Shown: positions 1-7,573 of the stretch, piece by piece | Layout of the letters: each line of letters opens with the position of its first letter | Numbering within the stretch: position 1 is the first letter of the stretch | DNA from: an uncultured Collinsella sp. | Lineage (GTDB): Bacteria; Actinomycetota; Coriobacteriia; Coriobacteriales; Coriobacteriaceae | Length of the DNA: 11,278 bases | Direction: 5' to 3' | Assembly (NCBI GenBank): GCA_900554255.1 | Contig: USGN01000023.1 | Span: 1 to 11,278, forward strand | The notes under the pieces: model-generated | Seen by the model: only the letters and a program-made list of their open reading frames with translations | Databases searched by the model: none | What the model was told of the DNA's origin: nothing | Translations under genes and position numbers: made by a program

Positions 1-1471
1 TGTAGCCCTCGCGGGTCGGGGCCAGGGGCTGGCGGGCGACGCCGTCGCCGTCGGTAACGCCCTGGAGGGCGTCACTGCCGTCGAAGAACGTGCCGCCGTT
101 GGCGACGTAGAGGACGTCGATGGAGTTGTCCTTCTCAACGGCACTCCACTGAGCGAACAGGGTGGCGTGGTCGCCGCCGCCGACCAGCGGCTTGCTGAAG
201 TCGACCGGGTCGTTACCGTCGCGGTCGTAGGTCCAGCCGGCGAAGGTGTAGCCCTCGCGGGTCGGGGCCAGGGGCTGGCGGGCGACGCCGTCGCCGTCGG
301 TCACGCCCTGGAGCGTCTCGTTGCCATCTGCGAACACACCGCCGTTGGCGACGTAGAGAACATCCTTCTCATTGTTAGCAAGCTCTGCCCACTGAGCGAA
401 GAACGTAACGTGCTGACCGCCACCCGGGATGGGCTTGGTGAAGTCGACAGGCTCGGTGCCAGCAGCATCGTAAGTCCAACCAGTAAAGGTGTAGCCCTCG
501 CGGGTCGGGGCCAGGGGCTGGCGGGCGACGCCGTCGCTGTCAGTGACACCCTCCATGGTCTCATTGCCATCGGCAAAAGCGCCACCATTGGCAACATAGA
601 GAACCGTCTTCTCGTTGTTCTGCTTCCACTGAGCATAAACAGTCGCGTGACCGCTGCCCGCAACGATAGCCTTCGTGAAGTCGACGGGGTCATTTCCGTC
701 GCGATCGTACGACCAACCAAGGAAGTCATAGCCCTCGCGGGTAGGCTGAAGCGGCAGGCGTGCGATACCGTCGGTATCGGTTACGCCCTGCATAGTATCG
801 TTACCGTCGAAGAACGTACCGCCGTTGGCGACGTAGAGGATTTCGACAGTCTTGTCCTGCTTCGCGGGCGTCCAAGCGGCGAAAAGGGTCACATTCTTGC
901 CGCCACCGACAATCGGCTGGTTGAAGTCAACCGGGTCGGTTCCATTGCTGTGATAATACCAACCGGCAAACACATAGCCGTCACGCGTGGGGGCAAGCGG
1001 CTGGCGAGCAATACCATTGCTGTCAGTCTGGCCCTGCATAACATTGTTGCCGTCGGCGAACTGGCCGCCATTGGCAGCGTAGGTCACATTAAGCACCTTC
1101 GAGGGAGCCTCAGTCCACTTGGCGAACAGCATGAAGTGATCCGAGCCGTCCTGGAGAGGCTGAGAGAAATCGACTACCTGATCGGTTCCGGCATAAACCC
1201 AGCCAGCAAACACATAGCCGTCACGCACTGGTGCAGCCGAAGGAGTGACCTCGCCGTTCTCGTTCGTGTAGTTATTTTGCCAATCGCTTCCGTCCGCAAA
1301 AGTACCGCCGTTGGCATAGTAGTCGACTCGCTTGCCAGTAGCGGCAGCAGCGGTCGCCTCCCCGTTTGTACCCTGGGCAGTCTCCGCCGCGATAGCAGCA
1401 ACCGGCGTGGAGCTGAGCACCATACTCAAGCTCAGACCGGCTGTGATAGCAGCGTTAAGCTTCCTATTCAT
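1..1471 (-). CDS. Secreted InlB B-repeat surface protein (3' end beyond window)
   Basis: This gene starts at ATG 1471 and stays open to the left edge, giving 490 residues without a stop. A GGAAAGGA ribosome site lies about 8 bases upstream. Residues 1-29 form a Sec signal peptide (MNRKLNAAITAGLSLSMVLS, then STPVAAIAA), with likely cleavage before E30. From about residue 51 there are six tandem units of 79-82 residues. Each follows the plan V-x-YVANGG-x-F-x-DGN, GVTDxDGVARQPL, APTREGYxFAGWxYD, DPVDFxKP, and ends in FAQW. This is the InlB B-repeat / Listeria-Bacteroides repeat pattern (Flg_new family), a small beta-grasp-like domain of surface proteins in host-associated bacteria. The first unit is the most divergent; the units nearest the left edge are nearly identical in DNA as well as protein. 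A role in adhesion or surface display is inferred from the family. A cell-wall anchor would lie beyond the window and is not seen. Confidence 0.88.
   Translation of the reverse strand, partial: MNRKLNAAITAGLSLSMVLSSTPVAAIAAETAQGTNGEATAAAATGKRVDYYANGGTFADGSDWQNNYTNENGEVTPSAAPVRDGYVFAGWVYAGTDQVVDFSQPLQDGSDHFMLFAKWTEAPSKVLNVTYAANGGQFADGNNVMQGQTDSNGIARQPLAPTRDGYVFAGWYYHSNGTDPVDFNQPIVGGGKNVTLFAAWTPAKQDKTVEILYVANGGTFFDGNDTMQGVTDTDGIARLPLQPTREGYDFLGWSYDRDGNDPVDFTKAIVAGSGHATVYAQWKQNNEKTVLYVANGGAFADGNETMEGVTDSDGVARQPLAPTREGYTFTGWTYDAAGTEPVDFTKPIPGGGQHVTFFAQWAELANNEKDVLYVANGGVFADGNETLQGVTDGDGVARQPLAPTREGYTFAGWTYDRDGNDPVDFSKPLVGGGDHATLFAQWSAVEKDNSIDVLYVANGGTFFDGSDALQGVTDGDGVARQPLAPTREGY
3..1215 (-). repeat. 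In-frame tandem coding repeat, about 240 bp period, six units
   Basis: The landmark 'tagccctcg' (or 'tagccgtc') on the plus strand recurs at 3, 249, 492, 729, 975 and 1215. The spacings are 246, 243, 237, 246 and 240 bases, all multiples of three. The first 55 bases of the window are almost base-for-base the same as 247-301, and 490-536 matches the same block. The units further right differ at many third positions. The array therefore looks older at the protein N-terminus and recently duplicated or homogenised toward the left edge. Confidence 0.9.
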
Positions 1472-1550
1472 GTGGTCGTCCTTTCCCGACTTGCTTCTTT
1501 GCGACCACTTCGCAGAAGAAGACCTTTGAATTGCATCTCTATTCAAGCCG

Positions 1551-1598
1551 AAAAAAAACTCAAAAGGTTGCGCAACCAAGCTATATCTAAGGTTTGAG
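1551..1598 (-). terminator. Probable Rho-independent terminator after nth
   Basis: Reading the minus strand, CTCAAA (1598-1593) can pair with TTTGAG (1564-1559), which is followed directly by eight T residues (1558-1551). A second, internal palindrome GGTTGCGCAACC (1577-1566) lies inside the loop. The stem is AT-rich and short, so termination strength is uncertain. The place, 30-75 bases after the nth stop and before the surface-protein gene, fits. Confidence 0.45.
1566..1583. promoter_or_regulatory. Palindrome GGTTGCGCAACC with AAGCT flank
   Basis: This perfect 12-base palindrome (1566-1577) is followed on the plus strand by AAGCT. The string GTTGCGCAAC-N-AAGCT is shared with the dyad at 10952. 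It lies at the predicted transcription start of the repeat surface protein, so operator and terminator-loop readings are both open. Confidence 0.35.
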
Positions 1599-1609
1599 AC
1601 TTTTTTCAA
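1580..1609 (-). promoter_or_regulatory. Candidate promoter of the repeat surface protein
   Basis: TTGAAA (1609-1604) and TATAGC (1585-1580) are separated by 18 bases on the minus strand. The predicted start of transcription, near 1573, falls inside the palindrome GGTTGCGCAACC (1577-1566), an operator-like position. The assignment competes with the terminator reading of the same segment. Either way a leader of about 100 bases would precede the ATG at 1471. Confidence 0.3.
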
Positions 1610-1626
1610 AAAAGTTTGCAAAAAAG

Positions 1627-2292
1627 CTATTGCACCACCCGTACGCTGGGGCAAAGGTCTGTCAGCGGGCACTCGTCGCACTTGGGTTTGCGGGCGTCGC
1701 AGATCTCGCGGCCAAAGGTGATCCACTGGTGGTTGACCGACTCCCAATACTCGTGCGGCAAAATCTTGAGCAGATCTTGCTCGGTCTTGAGCGGCTCTTT
1801 GGCATGCGTCTTGGGACTCAGCATCAGGCGGTGCGCGATGCGGTTGACGTGCGTGTCCACCGCAATGCCCTCCACGATGCCATACCCCACGTTGAGCACG
1901 ATGTTCGCCGTCTTGCGTCCCACGCCCGGCAGCTTCACGAGCTCCTTCATGTCGGCCGGCACCTCGCCGCCGTAGTCGGCAACGATCATCTGCGCGGCCT
2001 CCACGGCATGCTTGGCCTTACTCTTATAAAAGCCGAGTGACTTAATGGTGTCCGCCACGTCGGTCACGCTTGCCCCGGCCATGGCCTCGGGCGTGGGCCA
2101 CTGGGCAAACAGCCGCGGCGTCACCTTGTTGACCTGCGCATCGGTCGTTTGCGCCGAGAGCAGCACCGCGATCAGCAGGCGGAAGGGATTCTCGTGGTCC
2201 AAGAAGCACTCGACCGGGCCATAGCGACGGTTGAGGCGCTCACACACCTCGATGGCGCGCTCGCGCTTGGCGGCATTGGTCTCGCGTGGCAT
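1627..2292 (-). CDS. nth: Endonuclease III (DNA glycosylase/AP lyase)
   Basis: This 221-residue protein is a base-excision repair enzyme that removes oxidised pyrimidines and cleaves the abasic strand by beta-elimination. It carries the helix-hairpin-helix LPGVGRKTAN at 121-130 with the catalytic lysine K127. The catalytic aspartate is D146 in VDTHVNR. A complete [4Fe-4S] ligand set follows: C198-x6-C205-x2-C208-x5-C214. The length is normal for bacterial Nth. I chose ATG 2292 over the upstream in-frame ATG at 2316 because AGGAG lies 8 bases before it and family members begin here. The ABC transporter gene ends 63 bases upstream with no clear terminator between, so the two may share a transcript. 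Confidence 0.95.
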   Translation of the reverse strand: MPRETNAAKRERAIEVCERLNRRYGPVECFLDHENPFRLLIAVLLSAQTTDAQVNKVTPRLFAQWPTPEAMAGASVTDVADTIKSLGFYKSKAKHAVEAAQMIVADYGGEVPADMKELVKLPGVGRKTANIVLNVGYGIVEGIAVDTHVNRIAHRLMLSPKTHAKEPLKTEQDLLKILPHEYWESVNHQWITFGREICDARKPKCDECPLTDLCPSVRVVQ

Positions 2293-2355
2293 AACGACTC
2301 CTCGCTTCAGCGGCATAACAAACCTATGGGCACGATTGTCCCACGTATGGGGGCT

Positions 2356-4158
2356 TTAAGCCTCCAAAAATGCGCCGGTCTGGCGGCCCCACAGGCTTGC
2401 GTACTCGCCACCCGCCTCGACGAGCTGCGCATGCGTGCCGTCCTCGACGATCTCGCCATCGGCCAGCACCACAATGCGGTCGAGCGCCGCCACGGTGGAC
2501 AGGCGATGCGCCACCACAATGGAGGTGCGGCCGCGCATCAGGTTCTCGAGCGCCTCCTGCACCAGAGCCTCGGACTCACTGTCCAGGGCAGAGGTTGCCT
2601 CGTCGAGCACCAGAATCGGCGCGTCAGTGAGGATGGCACGGGCGATGGCCACGCGCTGGCGTTGGCCGCCCGAAAGCTTAACGCCGCGCTCGCCCACCAT
2701 GGTGTCAAAGCCACGGGGCAAGCGGTCGATAAACTCCAGGGCGTTGGCCAGGCGCGCGGCCTCGCGAATCTGCTCATCAGTGGCGTTGGGACGACCGTAG
2801 GCAATGTTTTCGCGAATGGAGCGGTGGAACAGCAGCGCCTCTTGCGGCACGTAGGCAACCTGGCGGCGCAGGCTCTGCTGCGTGCAGCGCGAGACGTCCT
2901 GGCCGTCCACGAGCACGCGGCCGCCCTGAACATCGTCCAGGCGCAGCAGCAGCTTGGTGAGCGTCGTCTTGCCCGAGCCCGATTTGCCCACCAGGCCCAC
3001 GCGCTGGCCCGCCGCCACATGAAGCGCCAGGTCATCGAACACGCTCTCGCCCGCTGCAGCATCACGGTACGCAAAGCTCAGGTGCTCAAAATCAATCGCG
3101 CCCTCGCGCACCTTGAGCTCGGGGGCGTTCTCGTCGTCTGCCACCAGACGCGGCTCGTCCAGCACGCGCGTCATCTCGGCCGCATCGCCGAGCGCGCGGT
3201 TGATGCGCTGCATCATGGAGCTCACATAGTTCAGACGCATGGTGAGGTTGTACGTATAGGTAAAGATCATGACGAGCGCGCCGGCAGAGATGCCAAACCA
3301 CGCGTTGCCGCCCGCCACGAACACACTCACCACGGCCATGGTGATAACGATAAGGCCCGAGGTCGTAAAGTTGCGTTGCATCATGGCGTGCATCGAGACC
3401 GTCTCGGCGTCGCGCGCGGCACGGTCGGCGGTATCGAATAGGTCACGTTCAAAGTCCTCGCGCCCACAAGTCTTGACGGCCAGGATATTCGTGACCGCAT
3501 CGGAAAGCACACCCGATAGCTTGTTCTGCGCGGCGGACGTCGCGGCCGAAAGCGGCATGATGCGTTTGTACATAAGCCAGACAAACGCGATGTAAACGAC
3601 CATGATGCCCACCAGGATCACGGTAAATGTGGGCACCACCGGGGCGAGCGCCGCTACCGTGCAGACAACCGAGGTGATAGTGGGGATGAGCGAATACACC
3701 GTCACGTCCACCAGCCCCGTATAGCCGCTCATAAAACGGCTCGTCTGGCTCACGAGCGATCCGCCAAAGCGGCTGGTGTGAAATGTCATGGATTGGTTGG
3801 AGAGCGTGTCGAAGCATAGACGCGCCAGGTGATAGTTGCCTGCGATCTCGAGCTTGTAGACGGTGTAGTCCTGCAGCTTGGAGAGGATCTGGCCTACCAG
3901 GTTAACGAGCACGAGCGCCAGAATGTAGGGACCAAAGACCTCGAATACTTGATCGCCCGCCACGGGACCCGCTTGGACACGGTCGACGATGAGGGCCATC
4001 ACATAGGTGTTGGCAAACGTGAGCAAAAAGATATAGCCCGCCGACGAGAATACCGAGAGAAAGACGATCAGCGGCTGCGTGCGCGTGACGTCCCAAAAAC
4101 GCTGCAATGTGCGGCGCACGGTGGAGCGTTTGAGCGGACTGGTGCTTCTCTGAGACAT
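2356..4158 (-). CDS. ABC transporter, fused permease and ATPase (exporter type)
   Basis: This 600-residue half-transporter has an N-terminal six-helix membrane domain (about residues 28-300) and a C-terminal nucleotide-binding domain (about 345-595). The ATPase motifs are all present: Walker A GKSGSGKTT (391-399), Q-loop Q439, signature LSGGQRQR (495-502), Walker B ILVLDE with catalytic E520, and H-loop H551. It belongs to the MdlB/MsbA-like type I exporter group, which work as homo- or heterodimers. No partner subunit lies beside it, so a homodimer is likely. The substrate cannot be read from the sequence; lipid, peptide or drug export are all possible. ATG 4158 is preferred because AAAGGA lies 6 bases upstream; the in-frame ATG at 4194 has no such site. 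Confidence 0.93.
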   Translation of the reverse strand: MSQRSTSPLKRSTVRRTLQRFWDVTRTQPLIVFLSVFSSAGYIFLLTFANTYVMALIVDRVQAGPVAGDQVFEVFGPYILALVLVNLVGQILSKLQDYTVYKLEIAGNYHLARLCFDTLSNQSMTFHTSRFGGSLVSQTSRFMSGYTGLVDVTVYSLIPTITSVVCTVAALAPVVPTFTVILVGIMVVYIAFVWLMYKRIMPLSAATSAAQNKLSGVLSDAVTNILAVKTCGREDFERDLFDTADRAARDAETVSMHAMMQRNFTTSGLIVITMAVVSVFVAGGNAWFGISAGALVMIFTYTYNLTMRLNYVSSMMQRINRALGDAAEMTRVLDEPRLVADDENAPELKVREGAIDFEHLSFAYRDAAAGESVFDDLALHVAAGQRVGLVGKSGSGKTTLTKLLLRLDDVQGGRVLVDGQDVSRCTQQSLRRQVAYVPQEALLFHRSIRENIAYGRPNATDEQIREAARLANALEFIDRLPRGFDTMVGERGVKLSGGQRQRVAIARAILTDAPILVLDEATSALDSESEALVQEALENLMRGRTSIVVAHRLSTVAALDRIVVLADGEIVEDGTHAQLVEAGGEYASLWGRQTGAFLEA

Positions 4159-4284
4159 GGGCTTCCTTTCGCGTCTGATAGGGCGAAACGCCATTGTTGC
4201 ACACTAAAGTGCACTTCAGGCAAGCACGATTGCGAAAAACGCCCGCGCGCCGCGCTTGCGCCGACGCCCCGCCGTCCGTTGCGG

Positions 4285-5640
4285 CTAGCCCTCGTCTTCC
4301 TGGCCCACGAGTAAGCCTGCGGACTCCAAGCCCAAAATCTCGTCGGCCTCCTCGGCATCTTCCAGGGCGTCGATGTCCTTGAGCTTGCGCTCCATAACGT
4401 TGGTGCGCGTGGTGATAATGCCCTCGACCGTCTTGCCCGCGGTCTCGATCTGCTGCTGGGCGCGGCGCAGCGCCGCCTGATAGCGCGGCAGCTCAGCCTT
4501 GACGGCGGAAAGTACGCGCAGCACGTCATCGGTGCGTTTTTGCAGCCTAAACGTCTGGTAGCTCATCTGCAGGCTGTTGAGAATGGCCGCCATGGTGCTG
4601 GGGCCGGCAACGTTGACGTGATAGTCGCGGCCCAGGGTCTCGATAAGCCCGGGGCGACTGACGACCTCGGCGTACAGACCCTCAAACGGCACGAACAGAA
4701 TGCCAAAGTTGGTCGTCGCGGGCACGCTCAGGTACTTTTCGCAGATGTCCTTTGCCTCGCGCTTCACCATCGCATCGAGCGTCTTGCGCGCAGCGGCGAC
4801 GGCCTCCGCGTCGCCCGACTCCTGGGCGTCGAGCAGATGCTCGTACGCGTCGCCCGGGAATTTGGAGTCAATCGGCAGCAGCACGGGATCGCCCTCGTCT
4901 ACCGGCAGCTTGACGGCAAACTCAACGCGCTCCGAGGCGCCGGGCTTGGTGGCGACATTTTCCAGATACTGGTCGGGCGTAAGGATGTCCGCCAGAATTG
5001 CACCCAGCTGCACCTCGCCCAAAATGCCGCGCGCTTTTACATTGCCCAGCACGCGCTTGAGGTCGCCCACGCCGGTGGCAATGGACTGCATATCGCCCAA
5101 ACCCTTGTACACAGCCTCGAGCTGGTCGCTCACCTGCTTAAACGATGCAGACAGGCGATCGTTGAGCGTGCGGGAGAGTTTCTCGTCCACCGTCGCGCGC
5201 ATCTGATCGAGCTGCACGTTGTTGTCCTTGCGAATGGCGCCCAGCTGGGCGTCGACCGTCTCGCGCACCTTGTCCAGGCGGTGCTCGATGCCCTCGCGGT
5301 TGGCGCCGAGCTGTTGGGCCGTCTCGCGGCGCAGGTCATCCATCCGGTCACCAGCTTGCGAAAACTCACGTGCGATGGTCAGGTAACGTTGCTGCTCCAC
5401 GGCCGCATCTGTCGTCTGCTGCTGCGCGATGGCGTTTGCCGTGCGACGGGTTTCTGCCAGCGCGACGTTCAGGGTGTCGAGCGCGTTGTTGGCCTGCTCG
5501 AGCGCCGCGAGCGTCTCCGCGTCGCTGCCGCCACGCTCTCGCAACTCGGCACGAAGGCCTTTAAGCTGCAGGGCGCAAACCACAGCAACTCCCACCGCCA
5601 CCAAGGCAATCACAACAAGCGCAATATCAATAGCAGACAT
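4285..5640 (-). CDS. rmuC: DNA recombination protein RmuC
   Basis: This 451-residue protein has a membrane anchor at about residues 5-24, a long coiled-coil-prone segment rich in A, E, Q, L and R (about 25-195), and the RmuC core. Core marks are RGILGEVQLGAIL (204-216), LPIDSKFPG (255-263), NFGILFVPFEGLYAEVV (311-327) and VAGPSTMAAILNSLQMSYQT (344-363). RmuC proteins carry a PD-(D/E)XK nuclease-like fold and limit inversions at short inverted repeats in E. coli; the exact activity is not settled. I start at ATG 5640, just before the anchor, with GGAG closely upstream; the longer in-frame start at 5673 adds eleven residues. The acidic tail (ALEDAEEADE) is typical. The gap to the ABC gene (4159-4284) is GC-rich with a short T run near 4233 but no clean terminator. 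Confidence 0.93.
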   Translation of the reverse strand: MSAIDIALVVIALVAVGVAVVCALQLKGLRAELRERGGSDAETLAALEQANNALDTLNVALAETRRTANAIAQQQTTDAAVEQQRYLTIAREFSQAGDRMDDLRRETAQQLGANREGIEHRLDKVRETVDAQLGAIRKDNNVQLDQMRATVDEKLSRTLNDRLSASFKQVSDQLEAVYKGLGDMQSIATGVGDLKRVLGNVKARGILGEVQLGAILADILTPDQYLENVATKPGASERVEFAVKLPVDEGDPVLLPIDSKFPGDAYEHLLDAQESGDAEAVAAARKTLDAMVKREAKDICEKYLSVPATTNFGILFVPFEGLYAEVVSRPGLIETLGRDYHVNVAGPSTMAAILNSLQMSYQTFRLQKRTDDVLRVLSAVKAELPRYQAALRRAQQQIETAGKTVEGIITTRTNVMERKLKDIDALEDAEEADEILGLESAGLLVGQEDEG

Positions 5641-5691
5641 AGACTCCGCCCAACAAACCCAATCGATTACCAATCAAAACCGCGGTCAATC

Positions 5692-6255
5692 TTACCCCGC
5701 CACACGCACCGGGCGCCCGGCCCCTTCTTGGATGCCCCTCTCCTCCGCATATTCCATAATGCGGCGCGCCGTCTCCCTGCTCACCTTTGAGTCATCGCCG
5801 GCTAAGTATGCGTACACGTTTCCCTTATTCAGATTCAAATCGCGGCAGAGACCGTAGCGCGTTACGCCCGATTCCTCTAGCGCTCCCAATGTTCTTTTTC
5901 GCATCAGGGCGTTGATCCTTCTGTCCGCCACTGGCTTTTCCTTCACCGCTCTATACGCACGCCAAACGTTGGCATAACGGTTGGGGAGCTCACTTTTGGC
6001 ACATAGAGACGCCATACCACCCGCTTGATCGTACAAGGACAAAACGCCTCGGTAATCCTCTTCCATCCACGAACCCTCGGATAAACCCAGAACGTATTCG
6101 GCTTTTCCTTGCGCCAAAGCGAGCAAAAACAGAGGCTCCGCCACGCGCGGCGCAACCGTCGTCGCCTGCTCAACCAGTTTTCTAAAACTCAGCGACTGCT
6201 GTCCGGATAGCTCTCGGCAATAGCCTTTTAAGAATCCCTCAAAGGTCAGATTCAA
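5692..6255 (-). CDS. Helix-turn-helix protein, partner of the nucleotidyltransferase
   Basis: This 187-residue protein probably starts at TTG 6255, because AGGAGG lies seven bases upstream and the start overlaps the previous gene's stop (TTGA, 6255-6252), a sign of translational coupling. The N-terminal two thirds are helical and unassigned. Residues 120-172 form a helix-turn-helix: GVTRYGLCRDLNLNKGNVYA (130-149) reads as recognition of an Xre/Cro-like kind, followed by VSRETARRIMEYAEERG. A DNA-binding role, and by context an antitoxin or autoregulator role, is inferred. I do not recognise a named family. The gene order (putative enzyme first, HTH second) matches reversed toxin-antitoxin operons such as higBA and mqsRA. 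A longer reading from ATG 6375 would overlap the upstream gene by over 120 bases and is unlikely. Confidence 0.75.
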   Translation of the reverse strand: MNLTFEGFLKGYCRELSGQQSLSFRKLVEQATTVAPRVAEPLFLLALAQGKAEYVLGLSEGSWMEEDYRGVLSLYDQAGGMASLCAKSELPNRYANVWRAYRAVKEKPVADRRINALMRKRTLGALEESGVTRYGLCRDLNLNKGNVYAYLAGDDSKVSRETARRIMEYAEERGIQEGAGRPVRVAG

Positions 6256-6782
6256 CCGAGCACCTCCTTTTTGTATTGCCTGTATGCCCAGACCATCTCT
6301 TGATAACTCCGCTCCGAAGGCGAAGACGCCAGCGCCTCGCCCTCGTCGAATATAAGCCGTTCGAGCAGATCCCAATCAAGTCGGTCGATAAACGCTCGAC
6401 TATGGAGGTCGACGATGTCGTTCGGACGGTAGGCATAGAGCTTCATTACCGCCAGGTCCTCCAAGGATGGCGTAAAGTACCTGATAAAACGCGCGCCAAT
6501 ATCCAAGGGAATCAAACGATCTTCGTAATTGAATGGCATCTGATTACAATATGCCACCGCCATACCATTCACCTCGGGATATCGAGCTATGATCTCGCGG
6601 AGGCACCTGTCTGCCTCAAACACATCAATGTCATGTGTAACCGAACGATTCGTCACATCGTTTAGCATGAAGGCGCTTCCTCCCACCAATACAACGTTCG
6701 GCCTGTCGTCTCTTGGACCTATTTCCAGCTCCGCCTCTTCGTCAATGCCCAAAAGAGTCCGCTCTAAATCCTGCTTATACAT
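6252..6782 (-). CDS. Nucleotidyltransferase-fold protein (DUF6036/AbiEii-like), putative toxin
   Basis: This 176-residue protein has the hallmarks of the Pol-beta-like nucleotidyltransferase superfamily: NVVLVGGSAFML (29-40) with the GG-S signature, then THDIDVF (49-55) with the metal-binding D51 and D53. It continues with SLEDLAVMKLYAYRPNDIVD (106-125), where E108, K114 and D122/D125 match the 'EDL..MKL...R..D..DL' block of AbiEii and DUF6036-type proteins. Relatives of this fold act as toxins by adding nucleotides to tRNA or other targets, or as antitoxin-side modifiers, so the biochemical role here is inferred. The start at 6782 has AGGA seven bases upstream. The stop overlaps the start of the HTH gene by four bases, so the two are made together. 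Confidence 0.75.
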   Translation of the reverse strand: MYKQDLERTLLGIDEEAELEIGPRDDRPNVVLVGGSAFMLNDVTNRSVTHDIDVFEADRCLREIIARYPEVNGMAVAYCNQMPFNYEDRLIPLDIGARFIRYFTPSLEDLAVMKLYAYRPNDIVDLHSRAFIDRLDWDLLERLIFDEGEALASSPSERSYQEMVWAYRQYKKEVLG

Positions 6783-6791
6783 AGCAAATCC

Positions 6792-6818
6792 TATTATTAT
6801 TCATCTTCAATAATACTA
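6792..6818 (-). promoter_or_regulatory. Candidate operator palindrome of the nucleotidyltransferase/HTH pair
   Basis: A perfect 7-base inverted repeat TATTATT (6795-6801) / AATAATA (6809-6815) with a 7-base spacer extends to 10-base arms with one mismatch (6792-6801 / 6809-6818). It overlaps the likely -10 element and ends about 10 bases before the ATG at 6782. An autoregulatory site for the HTH protein of the same operon is the simplest reading. Confidence 0.45.
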
Positions 6819-6840
6819 TTCAGTCGCACGCCAGGACCAA
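6813..6840 (-). promoter_or_regulatory. Candidate promoter of the nucleotidyltransferase/HTH operon
   Basis: On the minus strand TTGGTC (6840-6835) and TAGTAT (6818-6813) are separated by 16 bases. The -10 lies inside the right arm of the palindrome described above. The 65 bases further upstream, to the next gene's stop at 6906, hold no strong hairpin. Confidence 0.4.
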
Positions 6841-6905
6841 CAGGATGCAAGAATTCCGCTCGTGGCGATAATCCCTACACCCTAGAAGCCCTAATGTGAA
6901 AAACG

Positions 6906-7328
6906 CTAACTCTCCCAGCCGGCGCGGACGGTTGTTGCGACATCGCCTAGGCGCTGGCCCAGGGCCGCTAGATGCTGAAGCACCTCACTAGGCGAGGCGC
7001 CGTTGAGAATGCACGTGAGGGCATATGAGGCCAAGAAGATTGCCGCGAGTCCCAACGGGATCAGCGCAATCATCGCTAACGTGCGCAGGCGCTGGCCCAC
7101 GCGGCGGTGACGTGTGCGGCGCTTGTCGAACGCAAGCTCCTGCGCATATGAATCTTGTTGTACGGAATAGTTCTCTGGCGCCGATCCGCCCGCAGGCGAA
7201 ACCGCGGGCGTGGCATTTTGCACAGGGGGCTGGGCGGTTACCCCTTGCATTTGCATCTCCATGAGCCGTTGCTGCTGACGCAGCATGCGCTCAGCTTGTT
7301 GCTGCGGAGTCTCAAGAAACAGATCCAT
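6906..7328 (-). CDS. Small single-pass membrane protein, unknown function
   Basis: This 140-residue protein is well supported by a GAGGAGG ribosome site seven bases before ATG 7328. Residues 8-60 are rich in Q, M, P and S and look unstructured (QQQAERMLRQQQRLMEMQMQ). A basic patch KRRTRHRRVGQRLR (69-82) precedes one membrane helix at about 84-108. A short C-terminal tail (109-140) with a possible amphipathic helix lies on the other side. By the positive-inside rule the N-terminus is cytoplasmic. I recognise no family. It stands alone, with 120 bases to the next operon. Confidence 0.7.
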   Translation of the reverse strand: MDLFLETPQQQAERMLRQQQRLMEMQMQGVTAQPPVQNATPAVSPAGGSAPENYSVQQDSYAQELAFDKRRTRHRRVGQRLRTLAMIALIPLGLAAIFLASYALTCILNGASPSEVLQHLAALGQRLGDVATTVRAGWES

Positions 7329-7573
7329 GCTGGCCTCCTCAATCGGAGCATTCGACGCTTGCGCCCAGCATCCCGCACCGCCAAGACCACGGCAACGAAA
7401 TCCGCGACAATAGCTGTGAAGATTCTTTTGTCAGAAAACTGTCGAAAAGCTCAACAACTCCCCTACCAGCACTTTCTCTGAGCTTTTTTATCGAATGATC
7501 TTTTGCCCTTCCACCAACCCGCCAACTAACCAAAAGCTGACCAAAAGCTTGACAGAAATTGTGTAGACCGGGA
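7329..7573. other. Intergenic stretch upstream of the 140-residue protein
   Basis: This 245-base stretch holds the ribosome site of the downstream gene and no coding region I can support. CCAAAAGCT occurs twice with an 11-base period (7530-7538, 7541-7549), and related AAAAGCT/AGCTTTT strings recur near 7445 and 7485. That could mark a regulator site one helical turn apart, but no clear promoter was found. A minus-strand reading frame from 7659 to 7339 crosses the terminator at 7587-7610 and is not a credible gene. Confidence 0.4.

Noticed and set aside
3..1215. Regular 240-base repeats as a CRISPR array
   Set aside because: Period and unit length are far too long, the spacings keep codon phase, and the units encode a known protein repeat.
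167..1597. 476-residue plus-strand reading frame opposite the repeat surface protein
   Set aside because: It is the antisense of a gene with signal peptide, ribosome site and clear InlB-type repeats. Its own repeated look only mirrors the DNA repeats, and it has no recognisable start context.
2149..3441. 430-residue plus-strand reading frame opposite the ABC transporter
   Set aside because: It is antisense to a gene with all ABC motifs, and His/Ala/Arg-rich composition is typical of a shadow of GC-rich coding DNA.
4540..5790. 416-residue plus-strand reading frame opposite rmuC
   Set aside because: It is antisense to a clear RmuC gene and runs through an intergenic region without a ribosome site or family resemblance.
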